NCBI GenBank assembly: GCA_018398585.1
Contig: JAGTTD010000015.1
Location: 28,043,478 to 28,107,477, forward strand
From: Simmondsia chinensis
Taxonomy: Eukaryota; Streptophyta; Magnoliopsida; Caryophyllales; Simmondsiaceae
Length of the DNA: 64,000 nucleotides
Direction: 5' to 3'
The notes beneath the pieces were generated by a model. It was not told the DNA's origin. It saw only the letters and a program-made list of their open reading frames with translations, and made no database searches. Below, piece after piece: positions 32,501-41,025 of this stretch. How positions within the stretch are numbered: position 1 is the first letter of the stretch; the number at the start of each line of letters is the position of its first letter. A program made the translations under genes and the position numbers.

Positions 32501-32919
32501 GCGATTGCTACGATCTGTTATATAATGCCCATGGCACTCCACTTGCTTGACACCTCGACCGTGATCTTTGTTTGATCCATACTCTCATGTTCCCTCCTTC
32601 ACTCTGTTTTTTCTTTGTTTATTCTCTTTCAAAATATTGCTATCTTACGCGTACATTTTCCATCTAAATTTTCCTGTATATATACATGCATACATACACA
32701 CATATTAAGGTAGCGCCCTGAAGGGCCAAGGCCTCATACTTCTCACCCATTCTAGAATTGCCCTGGCAGGAGCTCTTGTGGCACTGAGTTTGTTATTGTT
32801 GTATATATAAGCCATCGATTCATTGGTTGTTGATCTCTCAAGTAATCGACAGTTGGCCCTTTTTCTTGAAACAGGTTCACTCAAAGACCCTTCAAGTTCT
32901 TCAAGAAATAGCATTTTAG
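20586..32919 (+). CDS. Conserved plant protein of unknown function, chloroplast-type, ten exons, 424 aa
   Basis: Exons: 20586-20771, 20902-21126, 25139-25294, 27135-27203, 27935-28105, 29795-29938, 30752-30904, 31536-31601, 31948-32007, 32875-32919. Every junction is GT-AG and every exon is a multiple of three, so all introns are phase 0. The N-terminus MASSSSLTHSFSPSKYLSLS is Ser-rich and lacks acidic residues, as in chloroplast transit peptides. From about residue 100: QYEAMLKGGEQVTSVLQEMI, EELAAQG-type VELAAQGVIGKRVDQMEAGF, RKSLLEVIKETVLSHLTKKC, VIGLLCRTPQKESRHELLRR, ANQADDLLE, RKLLARLVLIREEARNMMGG and LTKLVALKPGKTVQEMIKNV. An acidic/Ser linker (SDNSSGDEENSTGS) follows, then RKPLPVRPGMFLETVSK, VLGGIYAGNVPGITAQHLEW and VHSKTLQVLQEIAF. 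The body looks largely helical. I do not recognise a catalytic motif or gene name. The unbroken frame and intact splice sites argue that the gene is functional despite heavy transposon loads in its introns. Confidence 0.9.
21236..21431 (-). repeat. Solo LTR of the TRIM family (intron 2)
   Basis: The minus strand reads TGTTGAGGACTCCATATATG ... GCCAACTCCGTGGGTCG ... TTTAACA, the same LTR as in the TRIM copies at 8573-9147 and 29073-29624. No second LTR is adjacent, so it is a solo LTR. No 5-bp duplication is evident. Confidence 0.75.
21546..22171 (-). mobile_element. Second TRIM-like element (intron 2)
   Basis: Two direct repeats, about 21546-21660 and 22058-22171, share GCTCCCTT(G/A)(A/T)TATATAAATTA and TATTTT(A/T)TCTCATTTCC. 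On the minus strand a primer-like site TTGGTATCATAGC (22057-22045) adjoins the right repeat, resembling the initiator tRNA-Met site TGGTATCAGAGC. The 400-bp interior has no ORF. The LTRs are diverged, so the limits are approximate. Confidence 0.5.
22273..22882. repeat. GATTC-rich foldback element (intron 2)
   Basis: The left end ATTATTAAAATCCCGATTCG pairs with the right end, whose reverse complement is GGTTGTTAAAATCAGGATTT. Subterminal GATTCTA/TAGAATC motifs recur in both orientations throughout. Non-coding. Likely a non-autonomous hAT-type element, by analogy only. Confidence 0.55.
23565..24049. mobile_element. Non-autonomous hAT element, GAGCTCG-rich (intron 2)
   Basis: Ends TACAGGTGTAAATGAGCC and (reverse complement of right end) TTGGGCTGTAAACAAATAG. 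A perfect 8-bp target duplication CTCATGAC flanks it at 23557-23564 and 24050-24057, the hAT signature. The interior is crowded with degenerate CGAGCT/AAGCTC motifs, probably transposase-binding subterminal repeats. No ORF of note. Confidence 0.8.
24370..24417 (+). mobile_element. Extremely 5'-truncated SINE (48 bp) with perfect target duplication (intron 2)
   Basis: Only the last 48 bp of the SINE/RTE tail remain (AACCTTGTTTTGGCGGGAGC, TTTGAGGCACTGAG). A perfect 16-bp duplication ATTCTTGGGTATTTTA lies at 24354-24369 and 24418-24433. The duplication proves that this is a genuine abortive insertion rather than a chance match. Confidence 0.85.
24434..25073. repeat. Foldback element with tRNA-like centre, copy 1 (intron 2)
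   Basis: The right arm (AAACTTTCAAAGGTGG ... GTGGTGCTTAAGTGAAAAAT) is inverted relative to the left arm (AAACTACCGTCAAAGTTTAA); an extra tandem copy of the right arm is present (24755-24900 and 24902-25060). The centre has an A-box-like TAGCTCAGTTGATAAAACAT (24576), a B-box-like AGGTTCAAATC (24621) and then an inverted partner TTGCTTTACCAAGTGAGCT (24693). Sister copy: 30925-31465. Confidence 0.6.
25480..25695. repeat. GGGTAA-rich short foldback (intron 3)
   Basis: The ends TATGTTTGATAAACAAGGG and CCCTATTATCAAACATGG are inverted copies. The interior has repeated GGGTAA / TTACCC motifs. A related but separate element is at 26000-26325. Confidence 0.45.
26000..26325. repeat. TACCC-rich foldback (intron 3)
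   Basis: The ends TTTGGCAATAGGGTAAAG and CTATACCCAGTTGCCAAATA are inverted copies. The right half has many TTACCCTT/TTACCTCT repeats. Non-coding. Confidence 0.5.
26617..26755. repeat. Degenerate tandem repeat (intron 3)
   Basis: Three consecutive units share TGCTAACGCTAATG(C/G)TTCGTT (the third unit reads TGATAACGTTAATGGTTCG); the last two also share ATGAAAATAGATT / CTGAAAATAGATT. The unit length is about 35-50 bp. Confidence 0.65.
26791..26934 (-). mobile_element. tRNA-related SINE with poly(A) tail (intron 3)
   Basis: A poly(T) run on the plus strand (26791-26801) is the 3' tail. Duplications TTTCAACCTCCTGCA (26776-26790) and TTTCAACCTCCTCCA (26935-26949) flank it. The minus strand starts with a TTAGCTAGTTCAACTGATAA-like A-box region. 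A related copy is at 33107-33267. Confidence 0.75.
27250..27655 (+). repeat. Copia-type solo LTR (intron 4)
   Basis: A 400-bp stretch ends TGTTTGTGGGTGGTCCCAACA. It shares GTGATTGCTATTTCGACTTA and AAATTCCG(G)TGTTCTTG with the LTR-like region at 35320-35682, which in turn is followed by a primer-like AGTATCAGGAGCC. No internal region is present here. The left end is not precisely defined. Confidence 0.5.
28148..28755. repeat. Foldback MITE interrupted by SINE copy B (intron 5)
   Basis: The left end TTATTTACACCATTGGTCCT pairs with the right end (reverse complement CTTTTACACCGTTGATCTTT). The arms repeat CTTTTGTTCAAAATGGT. The 5S-headed SINE at 28210-28442 lies inside the left arm, so the MITE is older than the SINE. 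Same end type as 20181-20541. Confidence 0.65.
28210..28442 (-). mobile_element. 5S-headed SINE, copy B (intron 5)
   Basis: The minus strand reads GAGGGTACCAATACGCAAGC then 5S-type CACCGGATCTCATTATAACT, AAGCGTGCTTGGGCGAGAG and GGTGACCTCCTAGGAAGTCC, then the RTE-type body to CTTGGGACACTAGG. A 13-bp perfect duplication CTTTTGTTCAAAA flanks it (28197-28209 and 28443-28455). Confidence 0.9.
29073..29624 (+). mobile_element. Complete TRIM retroelement, copy 2 (intron 5)
   Basis: LTR 1 is 29073-29271 and LTR 2 is 29441-29624; both start TGTTGGGGA(C/G)TCCACATGTG. Primer site TGGTATTAAAGC is at 29272-29283 and the purine tract GAGGGGGAC at 29432-29440. AAACA occurs at both outer ends (29068-29072 and 29620-29624), consistent with a 5-bp duplication if the end of LTR 2 is trimmed. 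The 169-bp interior has no ORF. Confidence 0.85.
30220..30590 (-). repeat. Copia-type solo LTR (intron 6)
   Basis: The minus strand includes CTCCGTGGACATAGGCACAA and TTGGACGAACCACACAAAT, the widespread 3' LTR signature of plant Copia elements, and ends ATCCTCAACA (30220). The upstream limit is uncertain. No internal region or second LTR is present. Confidence 0.5.
30925..31465. repeat. Foldback element with tRNA-like centre, copy 2 (intron 7)
   Basis: The left arm CCACCTTCAAAAATAGTTAT, TCACTTAACCACCACCACAT and TTTTCAATCAACCGCCTACA mirrors the right arm TGTAGGTCGTTGATTGAAAG, ATGGTAGTTAAGTGAAAAAT and GATTACTTTTGAAGGAAG; arms are about 120 bp. The centre has TAGCTTAGTTGGTAAAGCA (31124-31142), B-box-like motifs at 31171 and 31203, and the inverted TGCTTTACCAAGTGAAC (31242-31258). 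It begins only about 20 bp after the exon 7 donor. Confidence 0.65.
31733..31833 (-). mobile_element. SINE/RTE tail fragment (intron 8)
   Basis: The minus strand has TAGAGGTAGCATTCC-like, GACTACATACATCTTACCCT, CCAGACCTTGCTATGGCGGG and ACACTGGGTTGTTGTCGTTG. No 5S head. Target duplication not resolved. Confidence 0.6.
32150..32395. repeat. Dispersed repeat with primer-site-like and B-box-like motifs (intron 9)
   Basis: It shares AACCGACTGTTTTAAAAGCT / AAGCTGATGG and TTCTCTAACATGCC with the repeat at 58765-59055. Minus strand: GGGTATCAAATATCATAACC then GACCAAGCCACATGTTCAAA. It could be a small TRIM or a tRNA-derived element. Confidence 0.5.
32706..32804 (+). mobile_element. SINE/RTE tail fragment (intron 9)
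   Basis: GTAGCGCCCTGAAGGGCC, then GCCCTGGCAGGAGCTCTTGT and GGCACTGAGTTTGTTATTGT align with the last 100 bp of the SINE family. The head is missing. Confidence 0.65.
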
Positions 32920-32942
32920 ACCCCTCATCTCTGCAATTGGAC

Positions 32943-33050
32943 CTTTCTTTTCGGGCAGGTAAGTGGGATTGAGGAGATTCGAACCTTGTACTTTTGGTCC
33001 CGGGATCTCAACCTTTGTAGTTTTATCACTAAGCCAGGGTCTCGTTGACT
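32943..33050 (-). mobile_element. tRNA-derived SINE just past the last exon
   Basis: Minus strand: A box TGGCTTAGTGATAAAAC (about 33036) and B box AGGTTCGAATCTCC (about 32980). Imperfect duplications TCTGCAATTGGAC (32930-32942) and TCTGCAACTGCAC (33051-33063) flank it. It lies 23 bp after the stop codon of the ten-exon gene, so it probably forms part of the 3' UTR. Confidence 0.65.
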
Positions 33051-33106
33051 TCTGCAACTGCACTTCCTTACGTTGCAAATCATTTTTGATATCACTAGTC
33101 TAATAG

Positions 33107-33267
33107 GAATTTTTTTTTCAACAGTAAGGAAGCTAAGTGAGTTGTACAAGGGAGAAGCCTTCCCAAAATCCCCTAAAACCCCTCTTCCCGAATGAAGATG
33201 AGATTTGATACCAAGTCTTGGGCACCACCTTCTAGAGACTTTATTAGCTAAACTAGTTGGCTCCTTC
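33107..33267 (-). mobile_element. tRNA-related SINE
   Basis: Poly(T) at 33111-33118 is the tail. Perfect 10-bp duplication AGTCTAATAG (33097-33106 and 33268-33277). The minus strand starts GGAGCCAACTAGTTTAGCTA. Same family as 26791-26934. Confidence 0.75.
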
Positions 33268-33420
33268 AGTCTAATAGTATAATAGTCTTGGTGTAGAATC
33301 AATGTATCAATGTGTATAGTTTAGGTTGAGAATCAAAACCGTTGCCCCTATCATGAACTGTATGATACTTAATGCGGATAAAACTTGCATGATATGAACA
33401 CGAAATAAAGTTATTGAAAG

Positions 33421-33567
33421 AGGGCTGTTGGGTTTGGTGTAATGGTTAAGCTATTCAGCCTCCCTTCAAGCATAAAGTCTTGGGTTCAAAACTTATCTCT
33501 CCTCTCCCCTAATGTTGTTTACCCTTGTTATGACGGTGTTGTACGTCATTACCTTCTAGAAAAGAAT
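33421..33567 (+). mobile_element. tRNA-derived SINE with 17-bp target duplication
   Basis: A box GGTTTGGTGTAATGGTTAAG (33431) and B box CTTGGGTTCAAAACTTATC (33478). Flanks AATAAAGTTATTGAAAG (33404-33420) and AATAAAGTTATTCAAAG (33568-33584) differ at one base. Length 147 bp. Confidence 0.85.
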
Positions 33568-33584
33568 AATAAAGTTATTCAAAG

Positions 33585-35030
33585 AATATGCACAAAAGAT
33601 GACATTTGTAGAAAGCAAAACATCAAGTGTTCAATTACAATAAAAAAACGAAGTAGCAAAAGACGGCCAATCATCTTAATATATGGATCAACTGCATTGG
33701 CCTTCACCCTTGGTTCGACCATTAGGATTGCGGCTCAGCTTGTCAACATTGAGCTTGGCTCAAGCTTAGTTGCAAGCTTGCGAAGTTTGAAAATCCGAGT
33801 TTGAGTTCAACTCATCATACACTTGATCGAATTGGGTCCGGCTCTGACCGAGCTTGGTTAAACATCCTTTTAGATCGAGACACCCTTGATTTAGCAAGAA
33901 TTTTGGGAGAATAACCAATCAAAGAGTTGAAAACCTTTTGATTCCTCGTCTTCTATATATTCCATTGTTATCACCTTCTTCGCATCTCCTAAGAACGAGT
34001 GGCGTAACTCGCATGGAGTTTAGATAGCCAGCTCATGAATGACATGAATGAGGGAGTCGTAACGGTAAAACTAGATATTAGTATTGGTATATTGATTTTT
34101 ACGTCCATAAGTTTTGTAAAATACTTTTTTAGTTCCATGATTACATGTATATAATAACATAGTCTAAATAACGATGTGAAAAAGTGTAAAACTTGTAATT
34201 ATTTGTTGGTAACCCCATCCTCTCCTAGGTAGTCCCTTATTCCATATATTCGATGTTGTGATGCTTCTAATGAAGAAGAGTTGAATGAAGGGGTTACTTT
34301 ACATCCTTATACACTGCGATTGAGACTGTTTCATTAAATTCATGTAGTTGTTTGACTAAAAAATTATTTCATGAAGTTTATGAACTAAAAAATTAATAAA
34401 TCAAACTAGTCAAGCTCATGTCGTGGATTCATTCCTCGAGAATGAATCTCCATCATAATATATGTTCATTGATCTTGTTACGGATGCAAATGCCCAAGAA
34501 TGTTACTATGATGTGTTGGGCAACAAGACACAGAAGAGCTGGCCTTCGAGCTTTTTGGTGTTTCAAAAAAGAAAAAAAACGTTAAAGAACACTTACGTTC
34601 CAAGCACCATTAAGAATAAATTGTCTACCTTTAGGAGTCGGGTCTCTCCATTTGTCAAGGACTAGCTGCTGTAAAAGCTCGAAACGACATTAGTAATTAT
34701 CTATTTATAACATTGGCAAGGATTACAACATCCTCAAATACTTCTTACTTGTGGGACTGGGTGATAAACCATTTCAGCACTGCCTTTAACTCGATTATAC
34801 CGAAAGGAAATTGAGAGGTCATTCTTACTTTCCGACTTAGACCTTTGAAAAGAATAACTTTGTTACCCGAAATCTTTTCCGCTCCTCGGAGCCCTTAGAT
34901 TTTGAAGAACATTCGAGAAACTCAACATTCTTCAAATACCTAGTAGTTACTAGCCCAACTTAAACCTGACCTATACGCAAATGCTTTTATTAACAACCAT
35001 GCGTTTCCTTAGCCCCAAATCTTCCCCAAC
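33585..35030. other. Gene-free stretch
   Basis: A CGAGCT/AAGCTTG-rich patch at 33690-33870 recalls the hAT elements elsewhere in the window, but no ends were found. Short open frames at 33442-33804 and 34462-34665 have no recognised domain. Nothing else is supported. Confidence 0.35.
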
Positions 35031-35033
35031 TTC

Positions 35034-35290
35034 ATGCTTACCTGCATTTCCCTAGACTCGTTCGAGTTTTTCGAAGAATTTCCTATTATATCTATCCACT
35101 TTGTGAATGGTTGTAGTTTTTTAGTTCTTGTTTGTTGTGTTGCTTATGTTTTGTCGTTAATCCTATTTCTTCAGTCCGTGGTATGTTTTTTTCCTTTTAT
35201 TTGTTTTGTTCCCCGTTTTGCTAAGGGTTGAATCAGGTCTCGTTTGTACAAGATGTGTGTCGCTAATTATCAAAAAAAAAAAAAAAAAAT
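35034..35290 (+). mobile_element. 5'-truncated L1 LINE tail
   Basis: T/G-rich 3' UTR-like sequence ends GTGTGTCGCTAATTATC followed by a run of about 18 A. The same CTAATTATC-A(n) ending occurs on the L1 at 38258-41025. Only the 3' end was copied. Confidence 0.6.
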
Positions 35291-35319
35291 CTACCTACTT
35301 TACGATATGTAGTTTTCTG

Positions 35320-35682
35320 GGAATTGAGAACATTGCATGGATAGGAACAAACTTCAAATACAATTGGATCATATTAGATTATGTGTGGAGCCTGGTTATA
35401 TTAAGTCTTGTTGATGAGGCAAATCTTATTTAGGCCTATGGCACACTAGAGTTTTTAGTGTGGTGACTCTATATATACATGATTTGTGTATGTTACTATT
35501 AGGGTTGAGGAAGAGTTGAGATATCTCATGTAAGCTCTCAAAGTTATAGTGAATTATCGTGTTGACATCTGTGGATGTAGGTTTCGGTTGAACCAAGTAA
35601 ATTCCGTCGTTCTCTCCAATCACCGTTCGTTTATGATTGCTACTTCGATTTAGGATTTCAGTATTGTATGGATGGTCTCAAT
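35320..35682 (+). repeat. Copia-type solo LTR with following primer-like site
   Basis: Contains TATATATA (35470) as possible TATA box, ATCTGTGGATGTAGGTTTCG, TTTATGATTGCTACTTCGAT and ends TGGTCTCAATA. AGTAGTATCAGGAGCCC at about 35685 resembles the initiator tRNA-Met primer site. Same family as 27250-27655. No coding interior. Confidence 0.5.
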
Positions 35683-35699
35683 AAGTAGTATCAGGAGCC

Positions 35700-37530
35700 C
35701 AAGGGATCAGAAAACCCTTTCCGGTTCGGAAAGCTAGTTGGCCTTCCGCTCCTCAAGTTTAGATGAAAAGAGATCCACTATGTAACTAAAAGTACTATTT
35801 GTAATACAACTTTGAAATAATGTGCATTCAACATATTTACCAATGCTAAAGTTATGTAATACCAAACATACAATCTCGGACATATGTTCTCAGTGCGAAA
35901 CTGGCGAACTCATTGCAGCGGAGTCTGAGGAGGCCCACAAAAGCGAGGAGAAAAAAGAACAAAATAATAAACTCTAAAACCCCTAGATGCCTACCAATAC
36001 GCCAACCCCTGAGGTATAACAGCAATACCCCAAAAACTTGAGATGCCTATACCCACATCAATCCCAGAAACACTAAGTGCTAAATAAAACACATCTATAC
36101 CAACTCCAAAGCACTAACGCCAAATGTATCTCACCATTCATAGCATAAACCCCTAAACATAACACGAATGTTGCTGATGGAGAAGGCTCTTGATCTTACT
36201 TGAGACACCTCAGAGCAGATCACATCATTCTTAAACGCTATGTTCACATATACGATAGAAACCATAATCCCACGTGAATGGAGCATGGACCACCACACTT
36301 CAGGTGATACAAAACTCATCCCCCCCCCCCCCAAAACCCCAAAAAAAAATAAAATAAAATAAAAATTTCTAGGACCTATGTTTCCAACCCACATTACTAT
36401 AGAAAATTATTGACAAGTTGTACTGAGATGGTACATTAGGCACCTAGGATCTTATTTAAGGGCTTCAAATTTCTGATCTAGCTTCACAAAATAGAAAGCT
36501 ATCATCTAAAAAAGAAAAAGGACAACGGTTGTCAAGCAGATGACATAACCTTGATATTAATGTCTCGAAATTAGTCTAGAAAGAAGCTCGATATACAATA
36601 TAAACAAATAGAGAAAAAAAAGGATTGATTATCAATTCACAACTAGGCTTAAAAACGCATTTAGAAGTGGACATGCACTGCATAACCCAGTGGATCACAT
36701 GGGAGAGGAACCTAGTTGTTTTAGTACTTCACAAGAAAGTCTCATCAATAGAATCATAGGCTATTTTCATGTCTAATCGGTTTTCTGTTTATTTTATCGG
36801 AAAAAGCCAAAATTTTAAGGCCGACACAATACTTTATCATGGATTCATAGCCCCAAAAAACACCATTGTATAAAGTATACACCATTTTAGAAAGAAGATG
36901 CTTTAACCTATTAACAAAAACTGTTAGATTTTAGACGATTATCAATTTTGAGGAAAAAAAAGCATAATAAACATTTAGCATCCATTTCATATTATTTTCT
37001 TTTTGTAGTTTTTTATTTTTTGAAGATTAAAAATCCTAATTTGAAAGAATTTCTTCACTTTTAATTTTTAGTTTCTCCTCGGTTTGAATAATGAATGAAA
37101 AACTAAATGAAAAACAAGAAACAAATATTTAAAATCTAACTTTTGTATTTTTTAGAATCGAATTTCTATTGGAAGTTGTATTTTTAAGAATTTAATTTAT
37201 ACGTCAAATTTTCAGGAGATGTTACAAAGTGTTGCCAGGGGCTAGATAAAAACAAAGGAACTAAAACTTACGTAAAGGGTCAGGTAAGTTACTTCTTATG
37301 TTTTAAAGGAATGAGAAATTGCAAAAGAATTTTTACTTCTCACATTTTGTCAAATTTTTGATAATTAAACAAAAGGACAAATACTCACTTCCTATGAATT
37401 CCAATTTCTTGCGCTTACTTACTCATAACTGAATAAGGGCTAAACATTACAAGCAAAAAATATGAATAAAAAAGCATACTTATTTAGTAGGAAGTAAGAA
37501 AGAAGATAATAGAGTAGAATGGCTGATGAA
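35700..37530. other. Gene-free stretch
   Basis: Includes a C13 run at about 36320-36332 and A-rich tracts; the segment 35900-36130 is C/A-rich and may be an inverted L1 tail, which is not proven. No coding region is supported. Confidence 0.35.
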
Positions 37531-38087
37531 TAGACTTGGTAAAATTTTACATGGTACGATAACCCGACATGAACACAACACGAAGATAGTGGTTCCGACT
37601 TGGGGTTTTGGAAGTCAGGTTGAATTTGGGTTGGCTCATTTAACTCGTTTATGTAATTGAATTGAATTTAGATTTGACCTGTTTTGACCAATTTTTGACA
37701 CACTTGACCCATTTATGTAGTTATGTTGGGTATTTTAGTTGTGTATTACTGTTATTACATATAGATTTTTGGTAGTCTATCACACATAGGATAATTTAAG
37801 CTATATTTAGTAATGTTAATTTGATAATTTATATTAACATATTTATTTCAAGTATCAACCATGAGGTTTTATTATTGACATATTTATAAATTGACAAACT
37901 AAATGAAAAAAATCACCAATATAATTAAAACGGGTAACCCCTGTGTTACCAATTCAATAATTGGGTTGAGTAAATGTTTAGACTTCTTAACCTGTTTAAT
38001 AAATGGGTCGGGTTCAAGTTGACTCCATTTCTAAGATTCCGAGTAAAATACAAACATGATACAACAACGACACATTTGCCAGCATTA
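37531..38087. mobile_element. hAT-like element with TGGCAAA-type ends
   Basis: The ends TAGACTTGGTAAAATTTTAC and (reverse complement of right end) TAATGCTGGCAAATGTGTCG match the ends of the element at 59271-59810. The interior has GGGTTGGCTCATTTAACTCG and similar degenerate repeats. No 8-bp duplication was recognised, so the class rests on similarity. Confidence 0.5.
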
Positions 38088-38257
38088 CGGCATAATAAGA
38101 AGTGACATATCAACGAATGTCATTAAATGTAATGCCAATCACAACGCACACGAGAGCTTCCTTGATGTGATTACCCAACATATTACATTAATTAATGCAT
38201 TCCCATTTCACACTTGTTAGTTCGTGCACCGTTTCCTGTCCGATCCTAGTAGGAGTT

Positions 38258-41025
38258 TTTTTTTTTTTTTTTTTTGATAATTAGTGACAAGTTGCAGTAC
38301 AAGTAGGCTACTCGTCAGGCGAGTCCTGAGTCCAGCCGCTGAAAAGCGGGGACCAAAACAACCATCACAAAGGCAAAAAGACAGGATAACACAGCAACAA
38401 ATAAGAAACAACAGGTAAAATAGACACCCCAGAGAGTGGCAAAAAGTCATTGAAAACTCAACTAGACACAGAGGAACCGAGAATTCAACCAGGACAAGCA
38501 CCGCTCAAAAAAAATAATCCGGGACCTCAGCAGAAGTGGACTCTCTCCTAGTCTTCAACTTCTATCGAGCATGGTTTTTATCATAGGCGGATCGAACCCA
38601 TCAAAGTTAAGGCCCATCCTTTTCCCCATATCAAGTGTTCTCTCCGCTTCTAAGATCTTCTTAGCATCAGAAGTTGTATCTCCCCGATTATCCCTGTTTC
38701 TCTTTTTCTTCTTCTTTCCAGCAGTCTTTGTCGTTGTCCTTGCGCTATTCCTGGGTGACATGTCCTTCAGGAATTCAAGCAGCTCCCGCTTCTCTCTTTC
38801 CTTCATCTTACGCTTGAGCGCTCTTCTACCCTTTGTTGTATGAAGTTTCTCTTGTTTCCATCGATCTGTGCTAGGTCCTTCCAAGGACGGCACTATTACT
38901 TGGTGGTCCCCGGGCATACTTTCTTCTGCATGGGAGCTTCTGATCAATGCAATGGGCTCGAAGTTTGGAGGGAATTCAGGACCAAAGGCTGCGGAATCAT
39001 TATCACTAATGTTTTTCGGAGCATCGTTATCAGGAGATACTATCTGGGCACGATGTTGAGCTTCTATAACTTCATCATCTTCAACCCATGGGAGTCGAAG
39101 AGGAGGATGGGCCACAGGCTAAGGAACGCAAGGATGCAGTGTGGCGCACGGGTACGAGCATTCCAAGTCCCATGTCCCAATGTTTTGACCATTGAAATGG
39201 AAGGAGACCTGACCAAACGATTGCCAAGTAATACCTAGCCCTTCATTCCCAGCCCATGGAATAGGAGTTCTCAACTCCTCACAAACAGTCGAGAAGTCCT
39301 TTATCTGCTCTAAAGAAGGTCGAACCCGTGGTGTATGCCATGCAATAGCGGTACCATAACTTTCTTGAGCGGATTATGTCGAAAAGGATGCCTGCTCCCT
39401 AGCCAATCTGACTGCGACTGCACGGGAAACAGCTCTGGGCAAGTAGTCTGAGATCAATACAGAACTGCCTTATTTAACGAGGGCCAACCGGGATCCCCCA
39501 TTGAACTGAACCTAGACTGTCTGATGGATGCACATTGTGTAGCAGGTGTCAATCAAAATCCTGGCAACATCAGCGCACCTCATGGCGGACGTTCTAGAAT
39601 CCACCTTTATGAACTTCCCCCAAATTTTGGCGATGTCCACAAAACAGTCATTTGACCAACATTGGACAGGTATACCATGAATCTCAAGCCACACTCTTCT
39701 ATTGAGGGATCCTCTCGCCAGAGTACTTGTGCACCTCTCTGAACTTCCGTAGAAGAGTCTCCTTACGGGGGCCAAGGTAGGAGTCCATGGTGTCCACAAA
39801 GTCACATACCAGGATAAAGGTAGTGTTGTTTAAGCCTTTAGGAGTTAGCCCATAGAGGTTGTTCTTCGTGATAAATGTAAGAATATCATCCAGACTGGCC
39901 CTCATTAGACAAATGAGCAATGATTGACCGCTCAGTCCAGGCTTCGACACTCCTTTTAGTATTTGACACCATAATCCTCGGAATAGTTGTGCTGATATCT
40001 TCTCCACCCCAATCAGGTGGTGTGTTCTCCTGTTCCTGAATACCACTTACATTTTTGGCCTGTAGGACAACCCTTTCTTGCAGTTTGTTTCATGCGAATG
40101 GAGGTACTGTTCTTCTGTCTGGGTTTGCCCATTGCACTCTTAGCTTGACACCCACCACCCATCTTCCATTCATGGATGTAACTGCCCATGTAGCTTTATT
40201 CGAGTCATGAAACCGAACAAAGCCATAAGACCATCTAGACCTTAGCCTTTTCCTCACAGGAACAAAGGTGTCGTAGATTGACCTGAAGTCACGAAAAACA
40301 TCCCTAAGCCATGAGTTTGTCGTTTTTTCTGGTAAGCCATCAACGAAGATGGACACCCCTACATTGGTACTCGGCATTTCAAGTAGCAATGCTGATGGGG
40401 TTAGCGAACGGGGGGCAAGATGATGGCCGAAGGGAGGAGGATGTATTGATAACGGTGGATATTGGTGGAGTTGATGATGGCTGGTGGTTAAGGTGTGAAG
40501 GTGTTGGTGGAGGACAGTGGGAGTCGGAGATGGTGGTTAAGCTTAGAGGTGGGGGATGGTAGGAGATGCTGGAATCAGTGATGGGTGTGGGAGTTTGATG
40601 ATTGGAGGTGATGGGGGGTGACGTCACCTGTGAAGATTGGTGTTTGGGGACAGAGTCTGGTGGTGCAGAAGGTGGAGGGCCGGTGGTGGTTAGGGAAATC
40701 GGTGAAGGGAGGTTACCGGTGAAGCGTGGTTGGAGGAGGATGGGTGAAAATGAAGGGAACTCGATGGAGGGGGGTGGAACCGGCGTTGACAGAGGGGTGG
40801 CGGTGGAGGTAGGTGAAGGGTTGGTTCCTCTGGAGTTTAGCGATTAGCCTCGGAAGGTACATGATCAGCACCGACGGGCCTTGGCGACTTCGGCACCAGA
40901 GCTCCGGCATCTGAAAGGGCGGCCACGCGCCTACATGCTCGGAGGGAAGGTGGTGCGTGGCTAGGTCTACAAGTTACCGGTGGGGTTTTTGGGGTTTCTC
41001 TCTCTCTCTCTCTACGTCTAAAAAC
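38258..41025 (-). mobile_element. L1-type LINE that retains ORF1 and both ends but lacks ORF2
   Basis: Minus strand: C-rich 5' UTR with GA microsatellite (41010-40390), ORF1 remnants (40389-38555), a 3' UTR without ORF (38554-38278) and poly(A) at about 38275-38258. A 15-bp duplication with one mismatch flanks it: ATCCTAGTAGGAGTT (38243-38257) and ATCCTAATAGGAGTT (41026-41040). The whole unit is 2,768 bp. The endonuclease-RT ORF2 expected after ORF1 is absent. The intact duplication shows that the ends are true insertion ends. Confidence 0.8.
38555..40389 (-). pseudogene. L1 ORF1 with RRM and DUF4283-type region, broken
   Basis: The first segment (40389-40090) encodes an RRM: VSIFVDGLPEKTTNSWLRDV, FRSIYDTFVPVRKRL and SYGFVRFHDSNKATWAVTSM. 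A frame-shifted middle part (39805-39512) has RRVWLEIHGIPVQCWSNDCF and DIAKIWGKFIKVDSRT, typical of the nucleic-acid-binding region of plant L1 ORF1 and related zinc-knuckle proteins. The C-terminal part (39115-38555) is basic and helical (RRALKRKMKEREKRELLEFL, AGKKKKKRNRDN) and ends AERTLDMGKRMGLNFDGF... as in plant L1 ORF1. A TGA at 40090 and at least two frame changes disable it. ORF1p binds LINE RNA. Confidence 0.8.

Noticed and set aside
38571..39238. Plus-strand frames over the L1 ORF1 region
   Set aside because: Antisense to the ORF1 C-terminal part, no domain.
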